From positions 1 through 50,276 of the forward strand of contig JBARWE010000156.1 in the NCBI GenBank assembly GCA_049646625.1: a stretch of DNA of 50,276 nt, read 5' to 3'. Of the stretch, positions 1 through 7,920 are shown piece by piece. Numbering within the stretch: the stretch's first letter is position 1; each line of letters starts with the position of its first letter. A program made the position numbers and the translations under genes. Under the pieces are notes generated by a model. The model worked only from the letters and a program-made list of their open reading frames with translations, was not told the DNA's origin and did no database searches. The stretch is from PRO6 sp049646625 (lineage in GTDB: Bacteria; Pseudomonadota; Alphaproteobacteria; Rhizobiales; Xanthobacteraceae).

Positions 1-1
1 C

Positions 2-745
2 CACTATCTCGCCACCGGCTGGCGCATCGGCCGGCCGATGGCCGAGTGGAAGCGATCCGACTTCTATGGCCATGCCGGCGAGCTCGCCGACGAGGCGGCA
101 TTCCGCGCCAAGGTCGCGGAGAATGCGGAGCATCAGCGCGAGAAGCGCGCGCTCGGCCGCGGCGAGATCGGCTCGACGGCGAATACGCCGTGGGGGCCGT
201 CGCAGGGCGCGACCGTCTATGCCGAGGGCGTCGTCTGCCATTCGACCGCAGGTCACGGCGGCTTCCACCTCTCCGCCGACCGCAATCGCAAGGTCCACGC
301 CATGCTGCGCTCGCGCGGCGGCTGGTACGAGGAAGATGCGGGCTGGGCGATCGTCGCCCTGACCTTTCCGCATCTCTTTACCAGCTTCGAGCGGCGCTGC
401 GCCGAGCGCACGGTCAAGGATAGCTGGCCCGACGCCTGGGAGGCGATCTTCGGAACGATCCTTCAGCCCGGCGAGTCCCGCGAGAAGGATCGCCGCGCTT
501 TCGAGCGGCAGCATGCCGACGACTGGATCGTCGTGTCGGCGATCACGTCGGATCAGCAGCCGGGCTTTGTCGAAGTCGTCGCCACGCCCGGCGGCCGGCG
601 CGGCACGGGCACCGAGGAGCGGCGCTTTCTCGTACCAGCCCGCGAATACCAGGTCGGTCGCTTTGGCTTCGTCGTCAATGAGGCGCGTCACCCGGTCTAT
701 TCCGGCCCGTCGAGCTTCATCGGCTGGCAGGGGAGGGCGCGATGA
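2..745 (+). CDS. DUF7007-like protein, 5' end outside window
   Basis: The reading frame is open from the first codon of the window, so the gene begins upstream. An ATG at 38 is only an internal methionine: the preceding codons read HYLATGWRIGRP, which looks like native sequence. The visible part is a soluble protein with conserved-looking blocks such as TANTPWGPSQGA, GGWYEEDAGWAIVALTFP and DSWPDAWEAIFG, which I associate from memory with the DUF7007 family found on rhizobial plasmids and integrative elements. No catalytic motif is evident and the function is unknown. It overlaps the next gene by 4 nt (ATGA), so the two are probably translationally coupled. Coding is clear; the family name is from recognition, not a search. 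Confidence 0.8.
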   Translation, partial: HYLATGWRIGRPMAEWKRSDFYGHAGELADEAAFRAKVAENAEHQREKRALGRGEIGSTANTPWGPSQGATVYAEGVVCHSTAGHGGFHLSADRNRKVHAMLRSRGGWYEEDAGWAIVALTFPHLFTSFERRCAERTVKDSWPDAWEAIFGTILQPGESREKDRRAFERQHADDWIVVSAITSDQQPGFVEVVATPGGRRGTGTEERRFLVPAREYQVGRFGFVVNEARHPVYSGPSSFIGWQGRAR

Positions 746-1152
746 CGCCCTCTTCGCAACGCATCGCGCAGCTCTCGCGCATGGAGGAAGCGCGACGCCA
801 GACGCAGCGCCAGCTCGACATGATCGACCGGCAGATCATCCGGCGCATGACGGCGCTGATCCCCCAGCTCGGCCGCAAGCGTGTCGCATATCGCCGCGGC
901 AGGCCCGCCGATCCGAGCGCGTTCCTCGAACGCTACCGCTCGCACCTCGCCGCCTTCACGGCCGAGCGACAGCCGGAAATCGACGCCCTGTCGCGCAAGC
1001 TCGCCCGGCAGGATGCGGCGATCGAGGCATTGCGAGCACGCTGCGACGCCGCGCCATACGGGTCCCGGCTCGCACAGGCGGCAGGCGCCGCCGCTGTCGA
1101 GGATGGCAGACAGCGATGTCGACCGGGGGAGCAGCGCGGCGGTCCGATCTAG
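742..1152 (+). CDS. small basic coiled-coil hypothetical protein
   Basis: A protein of 136 residues starting inside the stop of the DUF7007 gene (ATGA overlap), which argues for coupled translation and a shared operon. Residues about 5-40 and 75-105 are rich in Arg, Gln, Glu, Leu and Ala and should form helices, probably a coiled coil. The C-terminal 30 residues are low-complexity. No enzymatic motif or membrane segment is visible. I do not recognise a named family. Small helical proteins like this are common companions of DUF7007 genes in mobile elements, but that is contextual, not functional, evidence. Confidence 0.6.
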   Translation: MTPSSQRIAQLSRMEEARRQTQRQLDMIDRQIIRRMTALIPQLGRKRVAYRRGRPADPSAFLERYRSHLAAFTAERQPEIDALSRKLARQDAAIEALRARCDAAPYGSRLAQAAGAAAVEDGRQRCRPGEQRGGPI

Positions 1153-1537
1153 CCGGAATCCCGCGCTGCCGCCATGCGCTGCGGACGGGACGTGGCGGCG
1201 ACGGGGGTGATCGGGGCGGCCAGGTCCGTCCTTTCCCGGCAACGCCAACCCGGCCCGAACCCTGTCGGCCCTCCCCTCGGGTTTGCTGCGGTCTGCGCCC
1301 CCGGCGGTCCGCTTCAAGACCAAGCCGCAAGCGGCCGGAGCCCGCCGATCTCGACAAGGCCCGGCCGCGGCCTGCGCACGGCTTTGGCCCCGCTTGTCCG
1401 CAACCGGACCTCGCTCGCCTGGCGGCCCCCGGGTCTTGAACCGGCCCTCGTGCCGGCGGCGCCGGGCGACCGCACCCGAAGGGGGTCCGGCAGGGGCCGG
1501 ATCGACCCCGACGGCGCAACCAGGAAAGGACACTCCC
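1153..1537. other. 385-bp GC-rich gene-free stretch
   Basis: Very GC-rich sequence with open frames on both strands that look like composition artefacts: they have low-complexity Arg/Pro/Ala content and no ribosome-binding sites. It precedes the ATG at 1538 and may be the leader and promoter region of that gene. No convincing promoter, repeat or terminator could be picked out by eye. Confidence 0.4.
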
Positions 1538-2125
1538 ATGACCAAGACCGCTCGCGCACCCCGTACCGGCGCCCGCGTTGTCCAGCTTCGCCGCGGCACC
1601 ACCCTCGAAATGATCCGCCTCGTCTGCCCCGACGCCGCGCAGGCCACCCGCATCGCCGAGAGCTTCGGGCTCGCCGTCCTCGACAGCGACGGCATTCGCG
1701 ACCTGCATCAGCGGCTGATCACCGAGACCGCGGAGGCGCTCGGCGAAGGCCTCAGCGAACGCGCCATGCAGATCCACCTGCAGCGCATCGTCGGCTCCTA
1801 TGTCGGCTCCGCCCACGGCGCCGGCCAGTTCTACAGCCGGGCCGTCACCGAGGCGCGCGAGGCGACGGCGCGACTCGCCAACGACGCCCGCGACGAAGAC
1901 CTCGACGGACCCGTCGGTTTCGAATCCGCGGCCCAGCGCAAGCGTGAATTCGCCGCCGAAGTCGGCATTCAGGCGCACGCGCTGCGCATGGCTGCCGAAG
2001 GCGCGGTCGCCGCTTACGAGCACGTCGTCGGCGAGACCTGGAAGCCCTTCGAGCGCCAGCCCGAACATCCGGGCGAGACCGTCGGCCGCAAGGCGGCCGC
2101 GGTCCAGATGGCGGCATTCGAGTGA
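1538..2125 (+). CDS. conserved hypothetical protein of plasmid leading region
   Basis: I chose the ATG at 1538 because the purine-rich AGGAAAGGA lies just upstream and because residues before it are low-complexity. The product has 195 residues, is soluble and mostly helical, with an acidic central part (NDARDEDLDGP) and a C-terminal segment AYEHVVGETWKPFERQ. There is no signal peptide, membrane segment or known catalytic motif. I do not recognise a named domain. It sits between the DUF7007/coiled-coil pair and ardC and is followed by two tandem intrinsic terminators, so it is probably the last gene of its transcript. Confidence 0.75.
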   Translation: MTKTARAPRTGARVVQLRRGTTLEMIRLVCPDAAQATRIAESFGLAVLDSDGIRDLHQRLITETAEALGEGLSERAMQIHLQRIVGSYVGSAHGAGQFYSRAVTEAREATARLANDARDEDLDGPVGFESAAQRKREFAAEVGIQAHALRMAAEGAVAAYEHVVGETWKPFERQPEHPGETVGRKAAAVQMAAFE

Positions 2126-2132
2126 TGCCGCC

Positions 2133-2156
2133 GGCGGGGCTTCGGCCCCGCCTTTT
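2133..2156 (+). terminator. intrinsic terminator 1
   Basis: Perfect 8-bp GC stem GGCGGGGC / GCCCCGCC closed by a TTCG tetraloop and followed by TTTT, eight bases after the stop codon at 2125. It fits a Rho-independent terminator for the upstream gene. Confidence 0.85.
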
Positions 2157-2175
2157 CTCCTCTCCGTCCGATTCC

Positions 2176-2202
2176 GGCCGGTCCTTCGGGACCGGCCTTT
2201 TT
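2176..2202 (+). terminator. intrinsic terminator 2 (tandem)
   Basis: Perfect 9-bp stem GGCCGGTCC / GGACCGGCC with a TTCG loop and TTTTT tail, about 20 bp after terminator 1. The tandem arrangement suggests that read-through into ardC is actively prevented and that ardC has its own promoter in 2203-2462. Confidence 0.85.
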
Positions 2203-2462
2203 CATGTCGCCTCGCGCGGACGCGGAAGGAAGGCAGGAAAGGAAGGATGCGAGCGCCCATCGCGGCCCGTCTCGGCTTTCGGTCCATGCTCCGGCCTGCG
2301 CGGCAGCGCAACGGCGTTGCCGTCCTCCACTGACGTTCCGGTCCGGTGCCTCGCCAGTCATCCTGCTCATGAACCTCACCGGATGCGCGGCCGTGCGGAC
2401 CTCCGCAGGCGGACCGCCGTGACGGGCCGCGATGGGCGCGGCCTCCAACGGAGGTTCGGACC
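2203..2462 (+). promoter_or_regulatory. presumed ardC promoter/leader region
   Basis: This 260-bp stretch between the tandem terminators and ardC holds no convincing gene. CCAACGGAGG lies immediately upstream of the ardC ATG and supplies a ribosome-binding site. No clear -35/-10 pair could be assigned. Confidence 0.35.
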
Positions 2463-3389
2463 ATGACTGGTAAGGAAACAAAGTCCCGCGCCGACATCTA
2501 TGCGCGGATCACGGAGCGCATCGTCGCCGACCTGGAGCGCGGCGTGCGGCCTTGGATTCAGCCCTGGAACGCTGCGAACGGCGCCGGGCGCATCACGCGG
2601 CCGCTGCGCCACAACGGCCTGCCCTATCAGGGCATCAATGTCGTGCTGCTCTGGTCTGAGGCCGTGGCGCGGGGCTTCGCCTCGCCGATCTGGATGACGT
2701 TCAAGCAGGCCCTCGAGCTCGGCGGCAATGTCCGCAAGGGCGAAACGGCCACGACCGTCGTCTATGCCAATCGGTTCACCAGGACCGAAACCGACGAGCA
2801 TGGCGACGAGGTCGAACGCGCGATTCCGTTCCTGCGCGCCTATTCGGTCTTCTGCGTCGACCAGATCGACGGCTTGCCCGATCATTTCCACGCCCGGCCG
2901 ACACCACCCGCGGCGCCGGCGCAGCGTATCGCCCATGCCGACGCCTTCTTCGCCAATACGGGCGCCGTCATACGGCATGGCGGCGACAAGGCGTTCTTCG
3001 CACCGTCGCTCGACGTCATTCAGATGCCGCCTTTCGAGTCGTTCCGCGACCCGGAGAGCTACTACGCCACGCTGGCGCACGAGACCGTTCATTGGGCGGG
3101 CGCAGAGCATCGCCTCAACCGCGATCTCTCGCGCTATCACAGCGACCGCAGCGAACGCGCCCGCGAAGAACTCATCGCGGATCTGGGCGCTTGCTTCGTC
3201 AGCGCCGATCTCGGCATCGTGCCCGAGCTTGAACCGCGCGCCGACCATGCGAGCTACCTCGCATCCTGGCTCTCGGTCCTCGCCAACGACAAGCGCTTCA
3301 TCTTCTCGGCCGCCGCGCATGCGCAGCGGGCCTGCGCCTATCTGCACGGCCTGCAGCCGCAGGCCGAGTCGGTGCCGGAGGCGGCGTGA
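2463..3389 (+). CDS. ardC: ArdC-type antirestriction protein (zincin-like)
   Basis: A protein of 308 residues with the two-part architecture of ArdC proteins. The N-terminal part (about 8-135) resembles the ArdC single-stranded-DNA-binding domain, with RPWIQPWN, LPYQGINVVLLW and PIWMTFKQA blocks. The C-terminal zincin-like metallopeptidase domain has HETVH at 206-210 and a downstream EELIAD around 235-240 that supplies the third metal ligand. ArdC proteins protect incoming conjugative DNA, reportedly by binding ssDNA and interfering with restriction. The start is set by an AGG-rich site just upstream. The gene lies about 7 kb from oriT on the side predicted to enter the recipient first, which fits an early protective role. 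It is followed directly by a lower-GC ATPase/nuclease gene. Confidence 0.92.
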   Translation: MTGKETKSRADIYARITERIVADLERGVRPWIQPWNAANGAGRITRPLRHNGLPYQGINVVLLWSEAVARGFASPIWMTFKQALELGGNVRKGETATTVVYANRFTRTETDEHGDEVERAIPFLRAYSVFCVDQIDGLPDHFHARPTPPAAPAQRIAHADAFFANTGAVIRHGGDKAFFAPSLDVIQMPPFESFRDPESYYATLAHETVHWAGAEHRLNRDLSRYHSDRSERAREELIADLGACFVSADLGIVPELEPRADHASYLASWLSVLANDKRFIFSAAAHAQRACAYLHGLQPQAESVPEAA

Positions 3390-3656
3390 TAGGCCTTCCG
3401 CCGAGACCCGGAGCAGACAGACGGCTCCCACCCACCTTCCGTCTCCTCCCCGTGGCGCTCGACTGCTGGATTGGGCCGAGCCTTGACCGGCCAGTTCGCC
3501 CGCTCGAATGGGTGCTGCCCGTCGATGCGCCGCCGAAATATGGCTCTACCCTTTGGGCGCGCCCGTCCGTAAAATGCCCCCCGCTGCTTCGTCGGTTCGC
3601 TGCCGCGGGGACAAATCGAGCAAGGTCGAGCCAATGAACACCCGCAGTGTGTCTCA

Positions 3657-5705
3657 ATGACAGTACTTGAGCTCAAAGCTCAGCACGATGCTCTGCAGAA
3701 GATTGCAACGACGCGAGACCCAATACGGGCTCTTGCGGAATTCGTTTGGAATGCTCTTGATGCCGATGCAACGAACGTTTCGGTCGAACTCAATCGGAAC
3801 GCCCTTGGCGGGCTCGACGCGATCACGATCCGCGACGATGGAAACGGAATTAGCCGCGCGAGGGCACTAGAAGATTTCGAGAACTTGGGCGCATCTTGGA
3901 AAAGAACGAGACAACGAACTCACCTGAATCGCGTCCTGCACGGCAAGGAGGGGCAGGGCCGACTGCGTTTCTTTTCCGTCGCGCAGCGGGCGCGTTGGTG
4001 GAGCCTCTATAAGGACGGCGACCAACTCAAAAAGCTCGCCATCGAAATTGCCTCGGGATCGCTCCACAAGTCCGAAGTCACCGAGATAGAACTCGCTGAC
4101 CGCGACATCCACACAGGGACAGTCGTCGAACTCAGCCCACTCAAAGACTCGTTCGATTGGTTGACAGGTGAGGAAGCGCGAACCGATTTCGCTGCGGTTT
4201 TTGCACCTTACATTCTGCAGTACCCGGATGTGGTCATCACATTTGACGGCCACGTCGTCGACCCCGGCGCAACGGTAGCCCATTCCAAGGAATTTCCCGC
4301 GCATTCTGTCGTTTGCCCGACACGCGTCATCAAGGATCTCGCGATTAAAGTAATTGAGTGGAAGCACAGCGTAGGTGGCCGAAAAATCCACCTTGGCGGG
4401 CAGAGTGGTGTTGTGCTTGGCTCGTTGCCTGCGAACGTCACCGCGCCTGGTTTCGAATTCTCTGCTTACGCATACGCCCCCTTCTTCCAGGAGATTGCGG
4501 ACGCGAATCTATTGGAATTCGATGGTCTGAACGACGTCGACTTCATCAAAGTGATCGAGCATATCCGCGACGAATTGGGAGACTACTTCCGCGCGCGGCA
4601 GGCAGAGAGGTCTGGTGAACTCATACAGGAACTCAAGAACGCTGGCGTTTACCCGTATGTGGGGGACCCGAAGGATGAGGTCGAAAAGCGTGAACGCCAA
4701 GTCCTCGACATCGCGATTCACGCTGTGTCTTCCTATTCCCGCGATTTCAAACGAGCAGAAAACCCTCTCAAGAAGATAACGCTCGGACTTCTCCGGGAGG
4801 CTGTGAGGCACAATCCGGAGGCCATACACAACATCCTCCATCATGTTTTCAATCTGCCGAAAAACCGGCAGGATGAGTTTTCGAGCCTGTTGCAGAAGAC
4901 CAATCTCGGAAACATCATCTCGGCGTCGACATTGATCGCCGATCGGGTTGTCGCGTTGGAGGTATTGAAAGGCATCGTATTCAATCCGGCGCATCGACGC
5001 ACCGTGAAGGAACGAGGTGAGCTCGACGTTCTCGTCCAAGCAAACACGTGGATATTCGGCGAGAATTTTCACATCACCCTCGCCGAGGCGGGCCTATCGC
5101 GCGTCATGCAGCGCGTCTCGGAAGAACTAACCGGACAAAATGGACGACGAAAAGTCACCAAGCCGGACGGCACTTCAGGGCGCGTTGATTCCTTCCTTGG
5201 CCGCATCGTGCCACACCAGAATCAACTGCATCGGGAATTTCTGCTCATCGAGTTGAAGCGGCCCTCTCTGAAGATCGGTCGGAAGGAGACAGATCAACTT
5301 GAGGACTATGTGAACGCGATACGACGGCAACCCGACTTCGGGAGCACGTCGACGTACTGGAACTTCTACCTCGTGACGGGGGAATATGAAGACGATGTCG
5401 GCGAACGTATTACCCAGCAAGGCCGACCGCAGGGTGTCCTCATACAAAAAGACACGCACGTCGTATGGGTAAAGACGTGGTCGCAACTCATCCGGGAATG
5501 CGAGGCGCGGCTTCATTTCATCGCCGAGAAGCTGCAGGTTGAGGTGTCAGATGAGCAGATCGAGGAGCGCATCGCGCAGTTGAAGGCTTCAATTCTGAGA
5601 GAGGACTTCAAACCCGCTAGCGGTCCTCCTGTAACCGAGAGCGATGCCTCGCCGACAGCGCCAAAGGCTCCTCCTGCCGCAGATAACCCGGCTCCCCCTC
5701 CATAA
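3657..5705 (+). CDS. GHKL (Bergerat-fold) ATPase fused to a PD-(D/E)XK-like nuclease domain
   Basis: A protein of 682 residues. Residues 1-160 carry all Bergerat-fold ATP-binding boxes: E28-x3-N32-x2-D35A (N box), DDGNG at 60-64 (G1), GKEGQGRL at 96-103 (G2) and the GT pair near 155. The middle (about 160-440) is a helical and beta linker without a named motif. Residues about 455-600 look like a restriction-endonuclease fold of the Shedu/DUF4263 kind: a helix with WIFGENF, then D511, then IELKRP at 531-536 with E532 and K534, and Q547 in a following helix. The C-terminus is a Pro/Ala tail. ATPase plus nuclease in one chain recalls MORC/MutL-like defence ATPases; the role is inferred. Local GC is lower than in the neighbours, suggesting a recent insertion. 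A nine-codon ORF (3634-3660, MNTRSVSQ) overlaps the start as ATGA and may couple translation. Confidence 0.85.
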   Translation: MTVLELKAQHDALQKIATTRDPIRALAEFVWNALDADATNVSVELNRNALGGLDAITIRDDGNGISRARALEDFENLGASWKRTRQRTHLNRVLHGKEGQGRLRFFSVAQRARWWSLYKDGDQLKKLAIEIASGSLHKSEVTEIELADRDIHTGTVVELSPLKDSFDWLTGEEARTDFAAVFAPYILQYPDVVITFDGHVVDPGATVAHSKEFPAHSVVCPTRVIKDLAIKVIEWKHSVGGRKIHLGGQSGVVLGSLPANVTAPGFEFSAYAYAPFFQEIADANLLEFDGLNDVDFIKVIEHIRDELGDYFRARQAERSGELIQELKNAGVYPYVGDPKDEVEKRERQVLDIAIHAVSSYSRDFKRAENPLKKITLGLLREAVRHNPEAIHNILHHVFNLPKNRQDEFSSLLQKTNLGNIISASTLIADRVVALEVLKGIVFNPAHRRTVKERGELDVLVQANTWIFGENFHITLAEAGLSRVMQRVSEELTGQNGRRKVTKPDGTSGRVDSFLGRIVPHQNQLHREFLLIELKRPSLKIGRKETDQLEDYVNAIRRQPDFGSTSTYWNFYLVTGEYEDDVGERITQQGRPQGVLIQKDTHVVWVKTWSQLIRECEARLHFIAEKLQVEVSDEQIEERIAQLKASILREDFKPASGPPVTESDASPTAPKAPPAADNPAPPP

Positions 5706-6378
5706 TTGATGCCTTCCGCGATCTAGCCCCATGCGCGGGGGCACAGTTAGGAAATGCACATCCACCTCCGGTCTTTCGCCGAAGGCCCCGCCGCACGGCG
5801 GGCAATCCCGCGAAGCGGCATCGCGCAGGAAGGACGGGCCCAGACCGGGAGAAGGCCTCGCTTCCCGCCCATCGACGTTGAGGGGACGGGCAGATCGCCG
5901 GCGATGAGCCGAGAATCCCGTCCCTCGGCTGCGGACTTTCCCCCCGGTTGAACATCGGCCGCGCTCGACGGTGCAGCGTCAGCAGAGTTGTCGGTGCGGA
6001 GAGGCCGGGACTGCCTTGGTGGTCTCAGTCGGGTCTTCGGAGATGGCGGCCGCGCCGTCGCCATGCTGGGTGATCTGCCGATCGCTCATTGTGTCCCCCC
6101 TCGTTCGGCCTGTTCGCGTCCACTGCGTCCTCGATCTGGCATGTCTGACCGAAGGCCGTCGGCGCTGCGCGCCGCCTCGATCTCTCATGACCGCAACGGC
6201 CGTTCTCAGCTTTCTTCCCCTGGTCGCTGCGCGCCCATTCCTCGCGATTCAAGAAAGCCTCGCCCTGGCCGCCCTCCACTGCGTTTCGGCCCTTCGGGTG
6301 CGGCCCGATCGCCTCCGGTCAACGACAGCCATCGAGGTCGCGATGGTCGCGGCCCGAGAAACGAAAGAGGACACGGAC
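5706..6378. other. 673-bp gene-free stretch
   Basis: Open frames here are short, low-complexity and unsupported by ribosome-binding sites. One frame is continuous with the DUF736 gene, but its first 136 residues look like random GC-rich translation. It probably contains the promoter and a long leader of the DUF736 gene. I see no tRNA, repeat array or clear terminator. Confidence 0.35.
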
Positions 6379-6690
6379 ATGGCTACCATCGGCAACTTCA
6401 CCGTCAACGGCAACGGCTTCGTCGGCACCATCAAGACCCTCGCCCTCGGCACCATCAAGGCGAAGATCGTTCCCGCCGAGCGCAGCTCCGAGAAGGCCCC
6501 CGACTACCGGGTGTTCGCAGGCGCCATTGAGTTCGGCGCCGGGTGGAAGAAGAAGTCCGAGCAGGGCCGGGACTACGTCTCGCTCAAGTTCGACGACCCG
6601 AGCTTCCCGAACCCCATCTACGCGACGATGGTCGCAGTGGAAGGCGAGGAAGGCCTCCCGGTTATCTGGTCCCGCCCCAACCGCGATTGA
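6379..6690 (+). CDS. DUF736 family protein
   Basis: A protein of 103 residues starting MATIGNFTVNGNGFVGTIKT, the signature opening of DUF736. The ATG at 6379 follows the purine-rich GAAAGAGG by about 8 nt; longer in-frame starts would add low-complexity sequence. Characteristic blocks are DYRVFAG, EFGAGWKK and DYVSLKFDDPSFPNPIYA. DUF736 proteins are small beta-rich cytoplasmic proteins of unknown biochemical role that occur almost always on alphaproteobacterial plasmids and integrative elements close to conjugation genes. A GC hairpin follows at 6706-6727. Family assignment is confident; function is unknown. Confidence 0.92.
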   Translation: MATIGNFTVNGNGFVGTIKTLALGTIKAKIVPAERSSEKAPDYRVFAGAIEFGAGWKKKSEQGRDYVSLKFDDPSFPNPIYATMVAVEGEEGLPVIWSRPNRD

Positions 6691-6705
6691 GCAGTCGCGC
6701 AAGGA

Positions 6706-6727
6706 GGCCCCGCCTGGCGGCGGGGCC
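6706..6727 (+). terminator. GC hairpin downstream of DUF736 gene
   Basis: Perfect 9-bp inverted repeat GGCCCCGCC / GGCGGGGCC with a TGGC loop, 15 bp after the stop. It is followed by TTCGG rather than a T tract, so it may be a weak terminator or an mRNA 3'-end stabiliser. Confidence 0.5.
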
Positions 6728-6834
6728 TTCGGCGAGCTGCGCGGCCGCGATCTCGCGCGTTGGTGCGTACCTCTCGTGTGCCAAGGCGATGTGTTGATCG
6801 AACTGGCGAACAATAACTGACGCGAAGCGGTGCG

Positions 6835-7074
6835 TCAGTTATCGACGTAGCCACGGCAGCGCTTACGGTGCTCAAGGCGGCGTAGCGCGCCATCGGCCTG
6901 GTCGGGACAATCAAAGGTCTCGATCAGCGCATGTCCGCTCGCGCCGATGCGGCCCCAGTTGCGCACCAGCGCGGCGCCGCCGAACAGGGTCGGCTGGATT
7001 GACAGCATATAGAATCGGCGCATGTTCAATGACGGGTTGATGCGACGGAGATAGAGCGGCTTGCCGTTCGACAT
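6835..7074 (-). CDS. WGR domain protein
   Basis: A small protein (79 residues from the ATG at 7074; a TTG at 7110 would add 12) that is essentially one WGR domain. LYLRRINPSLNMRRFYMLSI is the first strand region, LVRNWGRIGASG holds the defining Trp-Gly-Arg, and the end carries a helix with DGALRRLEHRKRCRGY. WGR domains bind nucleic acids in PARPs and some bacterial polymerases or regulators. Stand-alone versions are common on rhizobial plasmids and have no established role. The start is uncertain because neither candidate has a strong ribosome-binding site. It is transcribed leftward, towards the DUF736 gene. Confidence 0.8.
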   Translation of the reverse strand: MSNGKPLYLRRINPSLNMRRFYMLSIQPTLFGGAALVRNWGRIGASGHALIETFDCPDQADGALRRLEHRKRCRGYVDN

Positions 7075-7316
7075 GAACGGAGTTTCGTTTCGTTCTGGTG
7101 CGTCGTCCAATTGGTTTATCGAATCGAAAAGCCGTAATCGATTCGAAATCCTGATCCATGACAGGCGCGATCTGCTTCATGGGCGATAAAGAGATCTGGG
7201 CGAGCCGCCTGTCGGCGGACGGCTCTATTCGCTTCGCTCACGGAGCCCGCTGCGCGGTCTCCGCCCTCCGGGTGACGATCCTCTCGCGCTCCCCGCCGCC
7301 TGCGCCGCCCCTACAC

Positions 7317-7871
7317 TCAACCATCGCACCAGCTTCGCCGGGGTCCGCTCCAGCGCCGAGCAAGTCCCTCGGCGATCAGCATCTCGCCAACTGAGTGACC
7401 GCCACGCAACACGGTGCGCAGCTTGCGGCCATACCGATCCTGGTCGCGCGCGCCGGTGGCGAGTGTGAAGGGACCGGCGTTCAGCAACGTCTGCAGGCGC
7501 CGCGTTGCGGCCTCGCCAAGTTCCGCCTCGCGCTCGCAGCGCGGGGGGCTCAGCTCGGGCGCGTCAATATCGACGAAGCGGATTTTCTCGCCGCGGAACC
7601 AAAAGGTGTCGCCGTCAACGACGCAATTGATCCGCCGGCCAGCCCCGCAGATCGAGAATGTCGCGGTGAAGGTTTGACTGGCGGTCGGGGCCGGCGGTCG
7701 GGCTGATTGAACCGGCGCCGACGCAATGGGAAGACCGTCGTCTCGCAGATAGAACGCCCACAGGGCAACGCCGGCGACGACCGGCGCCGCAATCGCCAGC
7801 CGTCTGACGACGGTTGCGATGGGGACGTCGACGACATACGCGCTCCGATCTCCAGGTCCGCCGCGCCTCAC
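7317..7871 (-). CDS. membrane-anchored thermonuclease (SNase-like) family protein
   Basis: A protein of 184 residues from a GTG start at 7871 with GGGGCAG upstream. Residues about 23-43 form one hydrophobic segment (LAIAAPVVAGVALWAFYL), followed by a Pro/Ala/Ser linker. The SNase-like domain runs from about 70 to 184, with the calcium/catalytic region VDGDTFWFRGEKIRFVDIDAPEL (seen in two overlapping parts) and the catalytic-loop motif DQDRYGRKL. The active-site Arg and Asp positions appear kept, so it should be active, anchored with its domain in the periplasm. Such nucleases are frequent next to traG on alphaproteobacterial conjugative plasmids. It lies 49 bp downstream of traG on the same strand and may be cotranscribed with it. 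Confidence 0.88.
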   Translation of the reverse strand: MRRGGPGDRSAYVVDVPIATVVRRLAIAAPVVAGVALWAFYLRDDGLPIASAPVQSARPPAPTASQTFTATFSICGAGRRINCVVDGDTFWFRGEKIRFVDIDAPELSPPRCEREAELGEAATRRLQTLLNAGPFTLATGARDQDRYGRKLRTVLRGGHSVGEMLIAEGLARRWSGPRRSWCDG

Positions 7872-7920
7872 CTGCCCCTATCTTCCCGTCCACTCACGCC
7901 CGGACCCTCCAAACGTCGGT

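Noticed and set aside
1283..1537. 85-residue upstream extension of the gene at 1538
   Set aside because: Low-complexity Arg/Pro/Ala sequence, while AGGAAAGGA directly precedes the ATG at 1538.
956..2497. 513-codon open frame on the minus strand across the leading-region genes
   Set aside because: It is antisense to genes with clear ribosome-binding sites and terminators; the translation is Gly/Arg/Ala low-complexity and matches GC-rich codon-position bias.
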